Of a stretch of 64,000 nt of DNA, positions 53,115 to 62,436 are shown in pieces. This DNA is from Paraburkholderia oxyphila NBRC 105797 (GTDB taxonomy: Bacteria; Pseudomonadota; Gammaproteobacteria; Burkholderiales; Burkholderiaceae): positions 1 to 64,000 of the forward strand of contig NZ_BAYD01000034.1 in assembly GCF_000685075.1 (NCBI RefSeq), given 5' to 3'. The notes under the pieces were generated by a model. It saw only the letters and a program-made list of their open reading frames with translations, had not been told where the DNA came from and did no database searches. The translations under genes and the position numbers were made by a program. Positions within the stretch are counted from its first letter, which is position 1, and each line of letters begins with the position of its first letter.

Positions 53115-54032
53115 ATGAAAATCATAGCCTTTGCCAACGGCGATGACGTCGCACTCGGCGTCGTCACCAGTGCGACCCATTTCGTGGAAGTCGCCGAAGT
53201 CGCACCGGAACTGCCGTCGGATCTCATCGGAATCCTGGAGCGCGAACACGCACTCGCACACCTGCGTGAGGTGACAGCAGGCGTTCGCGGCAACCGGCCG
53301 CTTTCCTCTGTCGTACTCAAGCCGTTTATCTCGCGGCCCAACGCAATCTGGGCGCTCGCCCTGAATTTCAAGAGTCATATCGCCGAGACTGGTCTGCAGA
53401 CCAATCCCGAGTATCCTCACCTCTTCTTGCGCACGGCTGCGTCCTTCGTCGGCGCGGGCGAGCCGATCCTCGCGCCGCGTCCGTCGATCGCAAAGGCGTT
53501 CGACTACGAAGGCGAACTGGCAGTGGTGATTGGCAAGTCGGGGCGCTATGTGCCCGTCGATGAAGCGCTGGGTTACGTGGCCGGCTACACGTGCCTCAAC
53601 GAAGGCTCCGTGCGCGAATACCAGACGCACAATCGCCAGTTCGGGCTGGGGAAGAATTTCGAAGGTTCGGGCGCATATGGTCCGTGGCTCATGACACCCG
53701 ACGAATTCGGCGATCCCGCCACGCACAGTGTCCTTACGCGCATTAACGGCGTGGTGCGACAGCGTGCGCCGCTCGATGACATGCTGCTCAGCGTTGCACA
53801 GGTAGTGAGCTATTTGAGCCAGGGGTACTGCCTGCGCCCAGGCGACATCATCGCCATGGGCACGCCGGGTGCGCTGCCGCCCGAGCCTGATGATCTGGAG
53901 GGGAAAGACCTTTCCCGTCAGTTCGGGCCGTTCCCGACGCCAGGTCTTGTGCACATGCGCCCGGGCGATCTCGTGGAAATCGAGATTGACGGACTCGGCG
54001 TGCTACGCAACCCGGTGATCCTGGACGCTTGA
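53115..54032 (+). CDS. Fumarylacetoacetate-hydrolase-family protein (second)
   Basis: The 305-residue protein is an FAH-fold enzyme with metal-site segments AFDYEGELAVVIG, TCLNEGSVREYQTHN and GDIIAMGTPGALPP, and ends GDLVEIEIDGLGVLRNP. It is distinct from the protein at 20466 and has the N-terminal lid usual for acylpyruvase or hydratase types. It lies between the AraC pseudogene and the intact AraC gene, convergent with the latter, and probably hydrolyses a ring-cleavage product from one of the intradiol or extradiol steps. Confidence 0.87.
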   Translation: MKIIAFANGDDVALGVVTSATHFVEVAEVAPELPSDLIGILEREHALAHLREVTAGVRGNRPLSSVVLKPFISRPNAIWALALNFKSHIAETGLQTNPEYPHLFLRTAASFVGAGEPILAPRPSIAKAFDYEGELAVVIGKSGRYVPVDEALGYVAGYTCLNEGSVREYQTHNRQFGLGKNFEGSGAYGPWLMTPDEFGDPATHSVLTRINGVVRQRAPLDDMLLSVAQVVSYLSQGYCLRPGDIIAMGTPGALPPEPDDLEGKDLSRQFGPFPTPGLVHMRPGDLVEIEIDGLGVLRNPVILDA

Positions 54033-54169
54033 TTCCAGCCCATCGAGTTCGAGCAAGCGCTCGTGTCTCAATCAGGCCTGTGGCGACACGAGCCTACCCA
54101 CATGACGTGTGCTGAGCGAAAGCGCCATCCAGTTTGCAGGTCACCGACGCCGGCGCGTTAGAGCATTGC

Positions 54170-55045
54170 TCAGTCTTCGCGTGGCGTCAGCTTGAGTGAG
54201 CGCCGCCGGAAGTCACCCGGGGGCACTCCCATATGCTGCGCGAAGAAGCGGGTGAAATGGCTGTGTTCTTCGAAGCCAAGCTCGCTCGCGATGTCCGCGA
54301 GCGGGCGGTCACTCGTGCCAAGAAGCTGGATTGCATGGGACATTCGCACCCAGTCGATGTAGTGCTGGGGCGAGACGCCCATGCAGCGACGGAACTGCTC
54401 GAAAAATCGCGAACGTGAAAGGCCAACCTGCGCTGCCACCTCAGCGACTGTCGGATTGCTCAGCGACGTTTGCTTGATGAAGTCGAGTGCCTTTCTGATC
54501 CTGAAATCCACCGGGCGGCTGGACGGCAGGATGCTTTGTGTGAGTTCAGGGTCCGCGAAGTCACGGCCGAGCGTGGTGACGAGATCTTCGAGGATTGGCA
54601 TGCAGCCCTCGTCCTGCGCGACCATATGATTCGTGATTGCGGCAGCTAGGCGGTCCACATGGTGGCGGACGTCGGGCGTCACAACGACAAGCGCCTCAGG
54701 AAAAATGTGCGCCGGGCCATGTTCGCGAAGCTTGAGTTGCGCGCGCAGCCAAGGTGTTTCGATGACGAGGGAAAGGATCAGTGAAGGCTGATCGTCAGTA
54801 CTCCCCTTCGCGTGTTCGACCCACGGATTCAGGCAGAGTGCTTGTTCCGCAGTGAGCGTGCACTCGTGCGGCCCGATGCGAAAGTCGCAATCGCTGCCAC
54901 CGAGCTTGAACAGAAACTGATATTGCGAATGGGCATGTGCGACGAGGGGACGGCTGATGAAGTTGACCGTGGCCCGCCCGAAATCACCCTGCAGGATCCA
55001 GACGGGTTTGTCTCCGTCGCCGGACATGGTTGTCATGCTTGGCAC
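54170..55045 (-). CDS. AraC-family regulator (intact paralogue of 52383)
   Basis: The 291-residue protein has an N-terminal cupin-like sensor (FISRPLVAHAHSQYQFLFKL then CLNPWVEHAKG) and the DNA-binding pair AEVAAQVGLSRSRFFEQFRR and LADIASELGFEEHSHFTRFF with a PPGDFRRR end. It is divergent from the cytochrome gene, and the 142-base gap holds an inverted repeat CGGTAAGC/GCTTACCG whose left half belongs to the GGAC motif shared with other promoters. It is the likely activator of these promoters. Confidence 0.88.
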   Translation of the reverse strand: MPSMTTMSGDGDKPVWILQGDFGRATVNFISRPLVAHAHSQYQFLFKLGGSDCDFRIGPHECTLTAEQALCLNPWVEHAKGSTDDQPSLILSLVIETPWLRAQLKLREHGPAHIFPEALVVVTPDVRHHVDRLAAAITNHMVAQDEGCMPILEDLVTTLGRDFADPELTQSILPSSRPVDFRIRKALDFIKQTSLSNPTVAEVAAQVGLSRSRFFEQFRRCMGVSPQHYIDWVRMSHAIQLLGTSDRPLADIASELGFEEHSHFTRFFAQHMGVPPGDFRRRSLKLTPRED

Positions 55046-55095
55046 TTCCTCTGGGGGGGACCTCTGACGCCGGCCCCTCTCTATTCAACAAAACT

Positions 55096-55145
55096 GGACA
55101 CTTCGGTAAGCGGCGCGATTGGGCGTCAAGGGGTTCTGCTTACCG
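55096..55145. promoter_or_regulatory. Putative AraC operator C with inverted repeat
   Basis: GGACACTTCGGTAAGCGG (55096-55113) fits the shared motif. CGGTAAGC at 55104-55111 is repeated in reverse as GCTTACCG at 55138-55145. The site lies midway between the divergent AraC and cytochrome c starts and could control both. Confidence 0.6.
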
Positions 55146-55187
55146 CACTCGTAAACTGTACTTCACCAAAGTGCAGGAGACACGTCA

Positions 55188-55844
55188 ATGAGGAAATACG
55201 CGTTGTCGCGCGGCGCTGCAGTTCCGGCGCTCGCTTGTGCGGCACTTGGGCTGCTGCTCGCGGCGCAATGCACTGTGGCACGTGCAGACGATACCGCATT
55301 GCATGCCCGCAGTATCGTGGCGAACCGGTGCGCAGCGTGCCACGGAATCGACGGAAACGGCACCGCAGAGATGTATCCGCGGCTCGCCGGGCAGTATCCG
55401 CAGTACCTGTACAAGCAGCTCGTGCAATTCAAGGGCGGACCGGGTATTCGCCCACTGCGCCAAAACGCGACCATGCAGGCCATGGTCGTCGACCTGAGCG
55501 ACGCAGACATGAAAGCGCTCGCGCAGTATTACGCTGCGCAGCCTCCATCCCAAGGGAAAAGTATGCATGCTGAGCTCGTCGAAGCGGGCAAATCCATCTA
55601 TACCCATGGCGGAGCAGGCGGGGCGCCCGCTTGTATCTCGTGTCACCGCGAAACCGGTGGCGGCATCGCGCCGGACTTCCCGCGCATCACAGGGCAACAC
55701 GAAACATACGTAAGCGAGCAGTTGCAGGCCTGGAAGAGCGGAAAACGCGGTGGTAAGGGCAAGCTGATGAGTCTGATCGTACCCCTGTTGAGTGACGACG
55801 AGATCGCTGCGGTGTCAGCGTACGTTGCTTCGCTCGGGCAGTGA
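55188..55844 (+). CDS. Dihaem cytochrome c4-like protein
   Basis: The 218-residue precursor has a signal peptide cut near residue 33 (ARA) and two c-type haem motifs, CAACH (Cys48 to His52) and CISCH (Cys149 to His153), each followed by a methionine region (MQAMV and LMSLIV). This is a periplasmic electron carrier of the cytochrome c4 kind. Its presence in a catabolic unit suggests it takes electrons from a periplasmic dehydrogenase or helps drive oxidation, but no such partner is adjacent. Operator C precedes it. Confidence 0.88.
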   Translation: MRKYALSRGAAVPALACAALGLLLAAQCTVARADDTALHARSIVANRCAACHGIDGNGTAEMYPRLAGQYPQYLYKQLVQFKGGPGIRPLRQNATMQAMVVDLSDADMKALAQYYAAQPPSQGKSMHAELVEAGKSIYTHGGAGGAPACISCHRETGGGIAPDFPRITGQHETYVSEQLQAWKSGKRGGKGKLMSLIVPLLSDDEIAAVSAYVASLGQ

Positions 55845-55860
55845 AGGCTAATCGAAAAAA

Positions 55861-55934
55861 TATGGACGATCTGATAAGCGGGTGCATCTTCCGGTCAGCG
55901 ATTCCGGCGATTCCAACCGTATAGTGCCGTCAAA
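55861..55934 (+). promoter_or_regulatory. 74-base promoter element, copy B
   Basis: It matches copy A at 33079-33152 in length and at both ends: GGACGATCTGATAAGCGG, TTCCGGTCAGCGAT and CGTATAGTGCCGTCAAA. It is 55 bases before the hydrolase start at 55990, so the TATAGT hexamer is a sound -10 element. Confidence 0.8.
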
Positions 55935-55989
55935 GTGGAATCAAATCGCATGACATGAAGCGCGATACAACGAGAATGGAGAGACGAGC

Positions 55990-56778
55990 ATGCATTATTT
56001 CGAACGCGACGGAATGCGTTTCGCCTGGCAGGAGGCCGGTCGACCGGATGGACCGGTGGTGATTTTCAATCATGGTTTTCTGATGGACCGCGAAATGTTC
56101 GCGCCGAACGTCGAAGCGCTTGGAGACACGTTTCGCTGCATCACGTGGGATCAACGCGGTTTCGGGGCTACGGGACCAACCGCGCATCCGTTCACGTACT
56201 GGGATTCGGCACGTGATTTGATCGCGCTGCTCGATCATCTCGAAGTGGCCACAGCGTCGCTAGTGGGCATGTCACAGGGTGGCTTCATTTCTATGCGTGG
56301 GATGCTGCTGGAGCCGGATCGCTTCCGTGCACTCGCACTGATCTCGACGCGCAGCGGGATAGACGAGATTCCGGTTCAGGAGTCGTTCCGGCAACTGAAG
56401 TTGGAGTGGGCGGCGAACGGCGCGCTCAACGTCGCAGATCACCTAGGGGGGTTTCTGCTCGGCACGAGGGAACACGCAGCCGACTGGGCCGAAAAGTGGC
56501 TCAAAATGAGTCCGCAGCATTTTGAGCATCCGGTTGACGCATTGGTGCTTCGCGACGATATCACGCCTCGGCTTGACGAGATCACGCACGCTTCGATCGT
56601 ATTTCACGGCTCGGCGGATGTGGCCATTGATCCCGCGTGTGGTCGAGAACTTGCGGGCAGGCTGCCAAATTGCAAGGGGTTCGTGCTGGTGGACAACGCC
56701 GGGCATACGCCGAATCTGACCCATGCCGAAGCGGTGAACCCGAAGCTGCGCGAATTCATGATGCGTTACGCGAGGTAG
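55990..56778 (+). CDS. Alpha/beta hydrolase, 3-oxoadipate-enol-lactonase-like
   Basis: The 262-residue enzyme has the oxyanion motif NHGFLMDREMF, nucleophile elbow GMSQGG and histidine in NAGHTPNLTHAE, with the acid in HGSADVAIDP. Its closest general resemblance is PcaD-like enol-lactonases and esterases that act late in protocatechuate, catechol or hydroxyquinol breakdown. GGAG stands before the ATG. Promoter copy B drives it, followed by the porin at 56903 after a further 125 bases. Confidence 0.85.
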   Translation: MHYFERDGMRFAWQEAGRPDGPVVIFNHGFLMDREMFAPNVEALGDTFRCITWDQRGFGATGPTAHPFTYWDSARDLIALLDHLEVATASLVGMSQGGFISMRGMLLEPDRFRALALISTRSGIDEIPVQESFRQLKLEWAANGALNVADHLGGFLLGTREHAADWAEKWLKMSPQHFEHPVDALVLRDDITPRLDEITHASIVFHGSADVAIDPACGRELAGRLPNCKGFVLVDNAGHTPNLTHAEAVNPKLREFMMRYAR

Positions 56779-56902
56779 GGAAGCGAAGCGCCTCCTGCAC
56801 AAAGTGAGATTTCGAAATTTTATGACGGATATGGTTATTAATATTTCGGAGTCCATATAAAAAAGCTGAATAGTTTTAATTCGCAAACGATGGAGACCCT
56901 GG

Positions 56903-57970
56903 ATGTATAAGAAGCTATTGACCGTTACGGCCCTCTCGCTAGTCGGTCTCGATGCGCATGCGCAATCGAGCGTTACGCTTTCCGGGATCATGGATAGCGG
57001 TATCAGCTATAAGTCGGGCGCCAATGCGGCGAACGAAAGTCAGTGGGCGTTTGGATCCGGAAATCTGATCACGAGCCGCTTCATTCTTTCGGGCGCGGAA
57101 GATCTCGGAGGCGGTCTTCAGACGCTCTTCAGGCTGGAGTCCGGTTTTCTTTCTGGTACCGGCGCAATGACGAACGCCCGCTTGCCAGCGACGGCTGGCA
57201 GCTACCTGTTTGATCGAGGCGCCTGGCTCGGGCTCAAGCAGACCAATCTCGGGCAGTTGTCGTTCGGCCGCCACTACACGCCATTCGTCGAGGTGTTGTA
57301 TCAGTCCGATGCGAGCGGCTTCGAAAACTTCGGTTCCGTCGCCAATACGATTTACCAGACGCTCACCGGCTTCACCGGTGTGCAGTACACGTGGGCCAAC
57401 AATTCGGTAAAGTACACATCGCCAACGCTATACGGCCTCACTGCAAGCCTGCTCACGAGTTTTGGTGGAGTGGCTGGCGATTTCCAGAACCAGCGCGTCA
57501 GATCTGCGGCGCTTTATTACACACTTGGACCGTTCTCTTTGAACGGCGGTTACATCGACGGCAAGGATCCGACTGGTGTAACAAACGAGACGGTCGCGCG
57601 CGCCTATACGGTGTTTCTCGACTATACGCAGCAGAGCTTCAAGGGCAGCCTGAACTTCCAGAACTTCAGGAATCCAGCTACTGGCTCTGATCAAGACTAC
57701 TATTCAGTCGGCGCGCAGTACCGTATTACGCCGACGGTGCAGGTCCTCGGCAATTACACGTATCTCTCGGATCGCGTCAACAGCGAGCGCAACGGCTACT
57801 TCTTTAAACTCGGCGTCCATTACTTCCTGTCAAAGCAGACGAACGTCTACACGGAGGCTGGCCTGTCGCACAACAACTCGCTTGGCACGATTGGCATTGC
57901 GAGCGTGTTCCCGGCAAGTCCCGGTATGAAGCAGCGCTCGGTCGTTGTCGGCGTTGAGCACTTCTTCTGA
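56903..57970 (+). CDS. Gram-negative porin (second)
   Basis: The 355-residue precursor has a signal peptide cut near residue 21 (AHA) and mature start QSSVTLSGIMDSGISYKSGA. FILSGAEDLGGGLQTLFRLE and the terminal GVEHFF are standard for betaproteobacterial trimeric porins. The gene is preceded by an A+T-rich promoter region and GGAG. It follows the hydrolase on the same strand and may let the aromatic or acid substrate enter. It differs from the porin at 36093 (about a third identical by eye). Confidence 0.92.
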   Translation: MYKKLLTVTALSLVGLDAHAQSSVTLSGIMDSGISYKSGANAANESQWAFGSGNLITSRFILSGAEDLGGGLQTLFRLESGFLSGTGAMTNARLPATAGSYLFDRGAWLGLKQTNLGQLSFGRHYTPFVEVLYQSDASGFENFGSVANTIYQTLTGFTGVQYTWANNSVKYTSPTLYGLTASLLTSFGGVAGDFQNQRVRSAALYYTLGPFSLNGGYIDGKDPTGVTNETVARAYTVFLDYTQQSFKGSLNFQNFRNPATGSDQDYYSVGAQYRITPTVQVLGNYTYLSDRVNSERNGYFFKLGVHYFLSKQTNVYTEAGLSHNNSLGTIGIASVFPASPGMKQRSVVVGVEHFF

Positions 57971-58627
57971 TCTCTGCGCGGTTGGTGGCGGGGAGGGTAG
58001 AACGATCTCTCCGCCAGCCGGAACTAGTCGAATGAACGGCGCGGGCGCCGTGCATCGGTCCTGTTTGTAGCGTCAATGCCGCGGGCCGACATGGTCGATA
58101 ATCGTTGATAGGGCCCGTCGTCTCCCCATGCTGAACCCGCCGGTAATAAGAGGGCCGGCTTTCGCCAGTGCCTTCAATGGCCATAGAATCTTACTGATTG
58201 GCGCCAGCAGCCGCATTTGCCTTTTTCTGCGCTGCCTGCGGATCCTCCGGATAGCATCTGTCGAAGATACGGCTTCCTTTGAGTGTAGTGGAAGCAACCG
58301 ATGCATTGCATTCTCGTTGAGCAGTGAGGCGTTCGCAGTTGCAAGAGAGCCGAAGGAAAATCCGGTAGTACGCCCGGTTCACCGTGTTCGTTGACTCGAA
58401 TCTAACCTCTAGTTGCCAAGCCTGATTTAAAGCACTATGGATTGCAGAACTCGCATACACGCTTGATCAGTCGCGAATGGTGATGCGAACAGAGCCGCAC
58501 TCGCTGCACTCGGTTAGTGGTTTGGTCACGGTGAGATTTTGCCAATGTCACAAAGTTCGGTCTTGGTCACGCCGCACTTGCCCTCTGCCGCATCTGCTGT
58601 GGAAAGATCCCATGCGCCTGGTCTCTA
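57971..58627. other. Intergenic region with a possible small relic
   Basis: GGTGGCGGGGAG and CTCTCCGCCAGCC near 57984-58019 pair as a terminator-like stem for the porin, though no T-run follows. On the minus strand, 58191-58330 reads CERLTAQRECNASVASTTLK followed by GSRIF, faintly like the PsiF repeat of small periplasmic proteins, but without a proper start. No gene is called. Confidence 0.35.
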
Positions 58628-59575
58628 TCACCGTTGCGACCATCGCTGCGTCCACCTGCGTTCATAGTCCATCGAGTCGAAATGTTCAACAAGGTAATCG
58701 ATGAAAACACGTACCTTCGAGGGGACATATTTTCGGTTCGGATAGGCCAGATTGATCTTCAGTCGTGGCAGATCCCAATCGTCAAGAACCGGTATCAGCC
58801 GGCCGGCCACCACGTCGTCGTGAATGATGTAGACGGGCTGAATGAGGATGCCGAGGCCGTTGAGGCCGGCCTTGCAGATAACCTGACCTTCGTTTGACTC
58901 GAGCAATCCGTTGATCTTGATGACGTGCGTCTCGTTGCCCTTCGCGAGCGACAGCTCGTGCGGATTGTTTGCGAGCGTATAAATGAGAAAGCGGTGCCCT
59001 GCGAGGTCATCGAGCGATTTGGGCGTGCCGTAGCGCTCGAGGTACTCGGGTGAAGCCGCGAGAATGCGCCGGGTTTCCGCGAGGCGCCGGATTACGAGGC
59101 CCGAATCGCTCTCGTGTTCACGCGTGCGTATGGCGAGATCGATGCCGCTCTCAATAAGGTCGAAGTAGCGGTTGGCTGCGGTGATCGCCACATTCAGCTT
59201 GGGATGGCACGCCGTGAACTCCGGGAGAAGCGGGGCGATGATCTGCGAGCAAAACGACACCGAGCCCGTCACGCGCAGCGTGCCCACCGGGCTTGACAGC
59301 GCCGAGCCGACCGCTGCTTCTGCTTCGGCCAAGGCCGATGTGATGTCACGACAGCGCCGATAAAACTCCTCCCCGACCTCGGTGAGGAATAGACGTCTTG
59401 TATTTCGCTCGACTAGTCGCGCTCCCAGTCGCCGTTCGAGGTTGGCCAGATGACGGCCCGCAGCAGAAGTTGACAGACCCAAAGCCTCTGCAGCTTTCGA
59501 TATGCTTCCGCGCTCCGCGGTCTCTACGAAAAGCATGACTTCCAGACATTTATCCACGCGTGTCTCCAGCAACAT
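58628..59575 (-). CDS. LysR-family regulator, divergent from the second intradiol operon
   Basis: The 315-residue protein has CLEVMLFVETAERGSISKAA, the helix EALGLSTSAAGRHLANLERR and an effector domain with LRVTGSVSFCSQIIAPLLPE and RYFDLIESGIDLAIRTREHE. It belongs to the same broad group as the regulator at 29104. The 102-base gap to the dioxygenase at 59678 contains inverted repeats CCCGCCAGGCGGG (59582-59594) and CCCGCGGGCGG, good operator candidates. It probably controls the 59.7-64 kb operon. Confidence 0.87.
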   Translation of the reverse strand: MLLETRVDKCLEVMLFVETAERGSISKAAEALGLSTSAAGRHLANLERRLGARLVERNTRRLFLTEVGEEFYRRCRDITSALAEAEAAVGSALSSPVGTLRVTGSVSFCSQIIAPLLPEFTACHPKLNVAITAANRYFDLIESGIDLAIRTREHESDSGLVIRRLAETRRILAASPEYLERYGTPKSLDDLAGHRFLIYTLANNPHELSLAKGNETHVIKINGLLESNEGQVICKAGLNGLGILIQPVYIIHDDVVAGRLIPVLDDWDLPRLKINLAYPNRKYVPSKVRVFIDYLVEHFDSMDYERRWTQRWSQR

Positions 59576-59677
59576 CGTTTTCCCGCCAGGCGGGATTTTG
59601 TTTCCCGCGGGCGGCCTTTTTCACCGGCGGGCGGTCAACTATATTTTGGCTCAATACCTATACGAATTGGAGACAAC

Positions 59678-60565
59678 ATGCGCAACGTCGACGAAGACAG
59701 CATCACGCAGATTGTCCTCGCCCGTCAGGCACAGGCGCAGGATCCGCGCCTGAAGCAAGTCATGACCAGTGTCGTGCAACACCTGCATGCCTTTGCACGG
59801 GACGTCGAACTGACCGAGGAAGAGTGGTTCAAGGGCATTCAGTTTCTGACCGATGTCGGGCACATCACGGACGACAAACGGCAGGAATTCATCTTGCTCT
59901 CCGACACGCTGGGCCTCTCGATGCTCGTCACCGCGCTCAACAACCGGAAGCCGGAAGGTTGCACTGAGGCGACCGTCTTCGGGCCGTTCTTTGTGGAGCA
60001 CGCCCCCCACTACGAGAACGGCGAAGACGTCGCGAATGGCGCGAAAGGCGAGCCTTGCTTCGTTAGCGGAAGAGTCACCGGGCTTACCGGCGAGCCGATA
60101 CCCAACGCGCACATCGAAGTCTGGCAGGCGGACTCCGATGGTTTCTACGACGTGCAGTACCAGGGCGAGGAGGGGAGCAAAGGCCGCGGTTCACTGCGCA
60201 GCCTCGAGGACGGATCGTTCCACTTCCGTTCGATTACGGCCGAATCCTATCCGATTCCGCACGACGGTCCAGTGGGCCGAATGCTGAAGGCGCTGGGGCG
60301 GCACCCTTGGCGCCCGGCCCATCTGCACTTCATGATCGAGGCACCGGGATACGAGCGGCTCATCACCCACGTGTTCCGCGACGGCGACAGATATCTGGAT
60401 TCGGACGCCGTGTTCGGTGTCCGCTCGTCGCTCATTGCAGACTGGCGGCGCCATGAGCCGGGTGTGGCGCCGGACGGTAGCCGCGTCGAGACATCGTTCA
60501 GCACACTCAGCTTCACTTTCATTCTGAATCGCGAAGCGGCCACCGAAGGTGGCGACAAACGATAA
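59678..60565 (+). CDS. Intradiol ring-cleavage dioxygenase, hydroxyquinol 1,2-type (second of two)
   Basis: The 295-residue enzyme has the N-terminal dimer helix DPRLKQVMTSVVQHLHAFAR, DKRQEFILLSDTLGLSML and ATVFGPFFVEHAP, all close to hydroxyquinol 1,2-dioxygenases. Ferric ligands are Tyr157 (GFYDVQ), Tyr191 (ESYPIP), His215 and His217 (RPAHLHF). It should open a hydroxyquinol or catechol ring to a maleylacetate or muconate. The ATG at 59678 has GGAG upstream. It heads a plus-strand operon with a Dabb protein, amidohydrolase and dehydrogenase. No maleylacetate reductase is seen in the window. Confidence 0.9.
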   Translation: MRNVDEDSITQIVLARQAQAQDPRLKQVMTSVVQHLHAFARDVELTEEEWFKGIQFLTDVGHITDDKRQEFILLSDTLGLSMLVTALNNRKPEGCTEATVFGPFFVEHAPHYENGEDVANGAKGEPCFVSGRVTGLTGEPIPNAHIEVWQADSDGFYDVQYQGEEGSKGRGSLRSLEDGSFHFRSITAESYPIPHDGPVGRMLKALGRHPWRPAHLHFMIEAPGYERLITHVFRDGDRYLDSDAVFGVRSSLIADWRRHEPGVAPDGSRVETSFSTLSFTFILNREAATEGGDKR

Positions 60566-60662
60566 CCGCAACGACCGCCACGTTGGCAGCGAGACGGACA
60601 ACGCGCGCGAAAGGTATGGCTCCCGCCCACTGACGCGTGTATGGAAAGGGCAAGGCAAATAC

Positions 60663-60989
60663 ATGATTAAACACATTGTCATGTGGAACCTGAAGGGCAG
60701 TACGCCCGAGGAAAAGCGCCAGGCTGTCGTCCAGCTCAAGACGGCATTCGAGGGGCTGATCGGGAAAATTCCTGGGTTGCTTCGTCTGGAAATCGGCGTG
60801 GACATAAGCCGTGTCGACTACGCGTGCGATGTCGTGCTTTATTCAGAGTTCGATTCGCACGACTCGTTATCGGCGTACGCCGTGCATGCGGAGCATCTCC
60901 GGGTGAAGGCTGAGCTCGGCGACCTGCGTATAGCACGGCATCAGGTGGACTATCCGTCCGAGCCCCTGGCTGCCCGCGCAGCAGCATGA
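60663..60989 (+). CDS. Dabb (stress-responsive A/B barrel) protein
   Basis: The 108-residue protein is a Dabb barrel: MIKHIVMWNLKGSTPEEKRQ, then IPGLLRLEIGVDISRVDYA and CDVVLYSEFDSHDSLSAYAV. Small Dabb proteins occur in many ring-cleavage operons, some of them as isomerases or product-binding proteins. The ATG at 60663 fits the family start; an in-frame start further upstream would overlap the dioxygenase. It lies 98 bases after the dioxygenase and 45 before the amidohydrolase. Confidence 0.85.
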   Translation: MIKHIVMWNLKGSTPEEKRQAVVQLKTAFEGLIGKIPGLLRLEIGVDISRVDYACDVVLYSEFDSHDSLSAYAVHAEHLRVKAELGDLRIARHQVDYPSEPLAARAAA

Positions 60990-61033
60990 GCGCAAACCGC
61001 AATAAGCGGTTGCGCTATCGGAGGAGACAATAG

Positions 61034-62392
61034 ATGAAGCGAAAGCTGATCAAAGGTGGCTACGTCGTTTCGATGGACGCTCGCGTTGGCGCGGGCGAGC
61101 TCGATCTGTTGATCGAGGACGACCGTATTGCTGCAGTAGCACATAACCTCGAGGCCGAAGATGCTGAACTGATCGATGCACATGGACAGATCGTGCTTCC
61201 GGGCTTCGTCAATGCCCATATGCATACATGGCAGACCGCGTTGCGCTCTCTCGTTGCGAACTGGACACTGCCGCAATACTTCCGCAGCGTGCATGCGGGT
61301 CTCGCCACGCTGTTCACGCCGGAGGACCTATACATCGGCACGCTTGTCGGCGCGCTGAACCAGCTCGACTGCGGGACGACCACACTCGGTGACTGGTGCC
61401 ACAACAATCCGACGCCTGCGCACACCGACCGGGCGATCGATGGACTAGTCGAATCGGGCATACGCGGCGTTTTCCTGCATGGGTCGCCGAAACCCGATCC
61501 GAAGCCGGGTCAGAAGCATTTCAGCGAGATTCCACATCCGCGCAGCGAAATTGAGCGTCTGCTGAAGCATCGCTTCACGAGTCGCGATGAGCTCGTTACG
61601 CTCGGTATGGCGATACTCGGCCCGCATTACTCGACGTACGAGGTTTCGCATCATGACTTGCTGCTCGCGCGCGAGTGTGGGCTTATCGCGAGCATGCATT
61701 GTGCGGGGCTGGACGCGAAGACGCCAGACGGTTGGGAGCGACTCAACGCGGCCGGGTTGCTGGATGCGCACACCAACGTCGTGCACGGCAACAACCTGAG
61801 TGACACCCAGCTCCAGATGATGCTGGACTGCGGCGTCACGTTTTCGCTCGCACCAGAAACAGAGATGCTGCAGGGACATGGGCATCCCATCACGGGGCGG
61901 CTACGCGACGCTGGTTACGCACCCTCGCTTGGGGTCGATCTTGAGTCGGCAATCGCCGGCGACATGATGACAGTGGCCCGCATGGCGCTAGCTTCTCAAC
62001 GTGCTCTCGACAACGCCGCGGCCCGTGAGCGGGAGGCGCGCCTGCCGGCGACTTCGACGCTCACATGTAACGACGCGCTGGGCTGGATCACGATTCACGG
62101 CGCCAGGGCGCTCGGACTTGCAGATCGTGTCGGTTCGCTCACGCCCGGCAAGCAGGCCGACATCGTGACGCTACGCGCTGACACCTTGGGCATGCGGCCG
62201 CTGCACGACGCCATCGCCGCCGTGATCATGCAGGCCGGTCGGGCCAATGTCGACACGGTGCTCGTGGCTGGCGCATTCCGCAAGCGTCACGGCGAGCTGG
62301 TGTACGACGCGCTTGCGCGCCGCCTGGACGAGCTCGACGTTTCGGGAAGGCGGATCGCCGCCGGCCTGGACGACCTGCTCGCAGCGTACTGA
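61034..62392 (+). CDS. Amidohydrolase (TrzA/AtzA-SsnA-like deaminase or hydrolase)
   Basis: The 452-residue metal hydrolase has the first metal motif NAHMHTWQ (His62, His64), the further ligands in SMHCAGLDAK and VVHGNNLSD, the late aspartate in LGVDLES, and the C-terminal composite-domain end GSLTPGKQADIVTLRADTLG. The family includes triazine hydrolases, guanine and cytosine deaminases, and hydroxydechloroatrazine enzymes that act on heteroaromatic C-N or C-Cl bonds. GGAG stands before the ATG. In an operon with an intradiol dioxygenase it may prepare a nitrogen-containing aromatic. The exact substrate is open. Confidence 0.87.
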   Translation: MKRKLIKGGYVVSMDARVGAGELDLLIEDDRIAAVAHNLEAEDAELIDAHGQIVLPGFVNAHMHTWQTALRSLVANWTLPQYFRSVHAGLATLFTPEDLYIGTLVGALNQLDCGTTTLGDWCHNNPTPAHTDRAIDGLVESGIRGVFLHGSPKPDPKPGQKHFSEIPHPRSEIERLLKHRFTSRDELVTLGMAILGPHYSTYEVSHHDLLLARECGLIASMHCAGLDAKTPDGWERLNAAGLLDAHTNVVHGNNLSDTQLQMMLDCGVTFSLAPETEMLQGHGHPITGRLRDAGYAPSLGVDLESAIAGDMMTVARMALASQRALDNAAAREREARLPATSTLTCNDALGWITIHGARALGLADRVGSLTPGKQADIVTLRADTLGMRPLHDAIAAVIMQAGRANVDTVLVAGAFRKRHGELVYDALARRLDELDVSGRRIAAGLDDLLAAY

Positions 62393-62436
62393 TACGCCGG
62401 CGACTTCGCCTCTTATCCATTTCAGGAGCAAACGCA

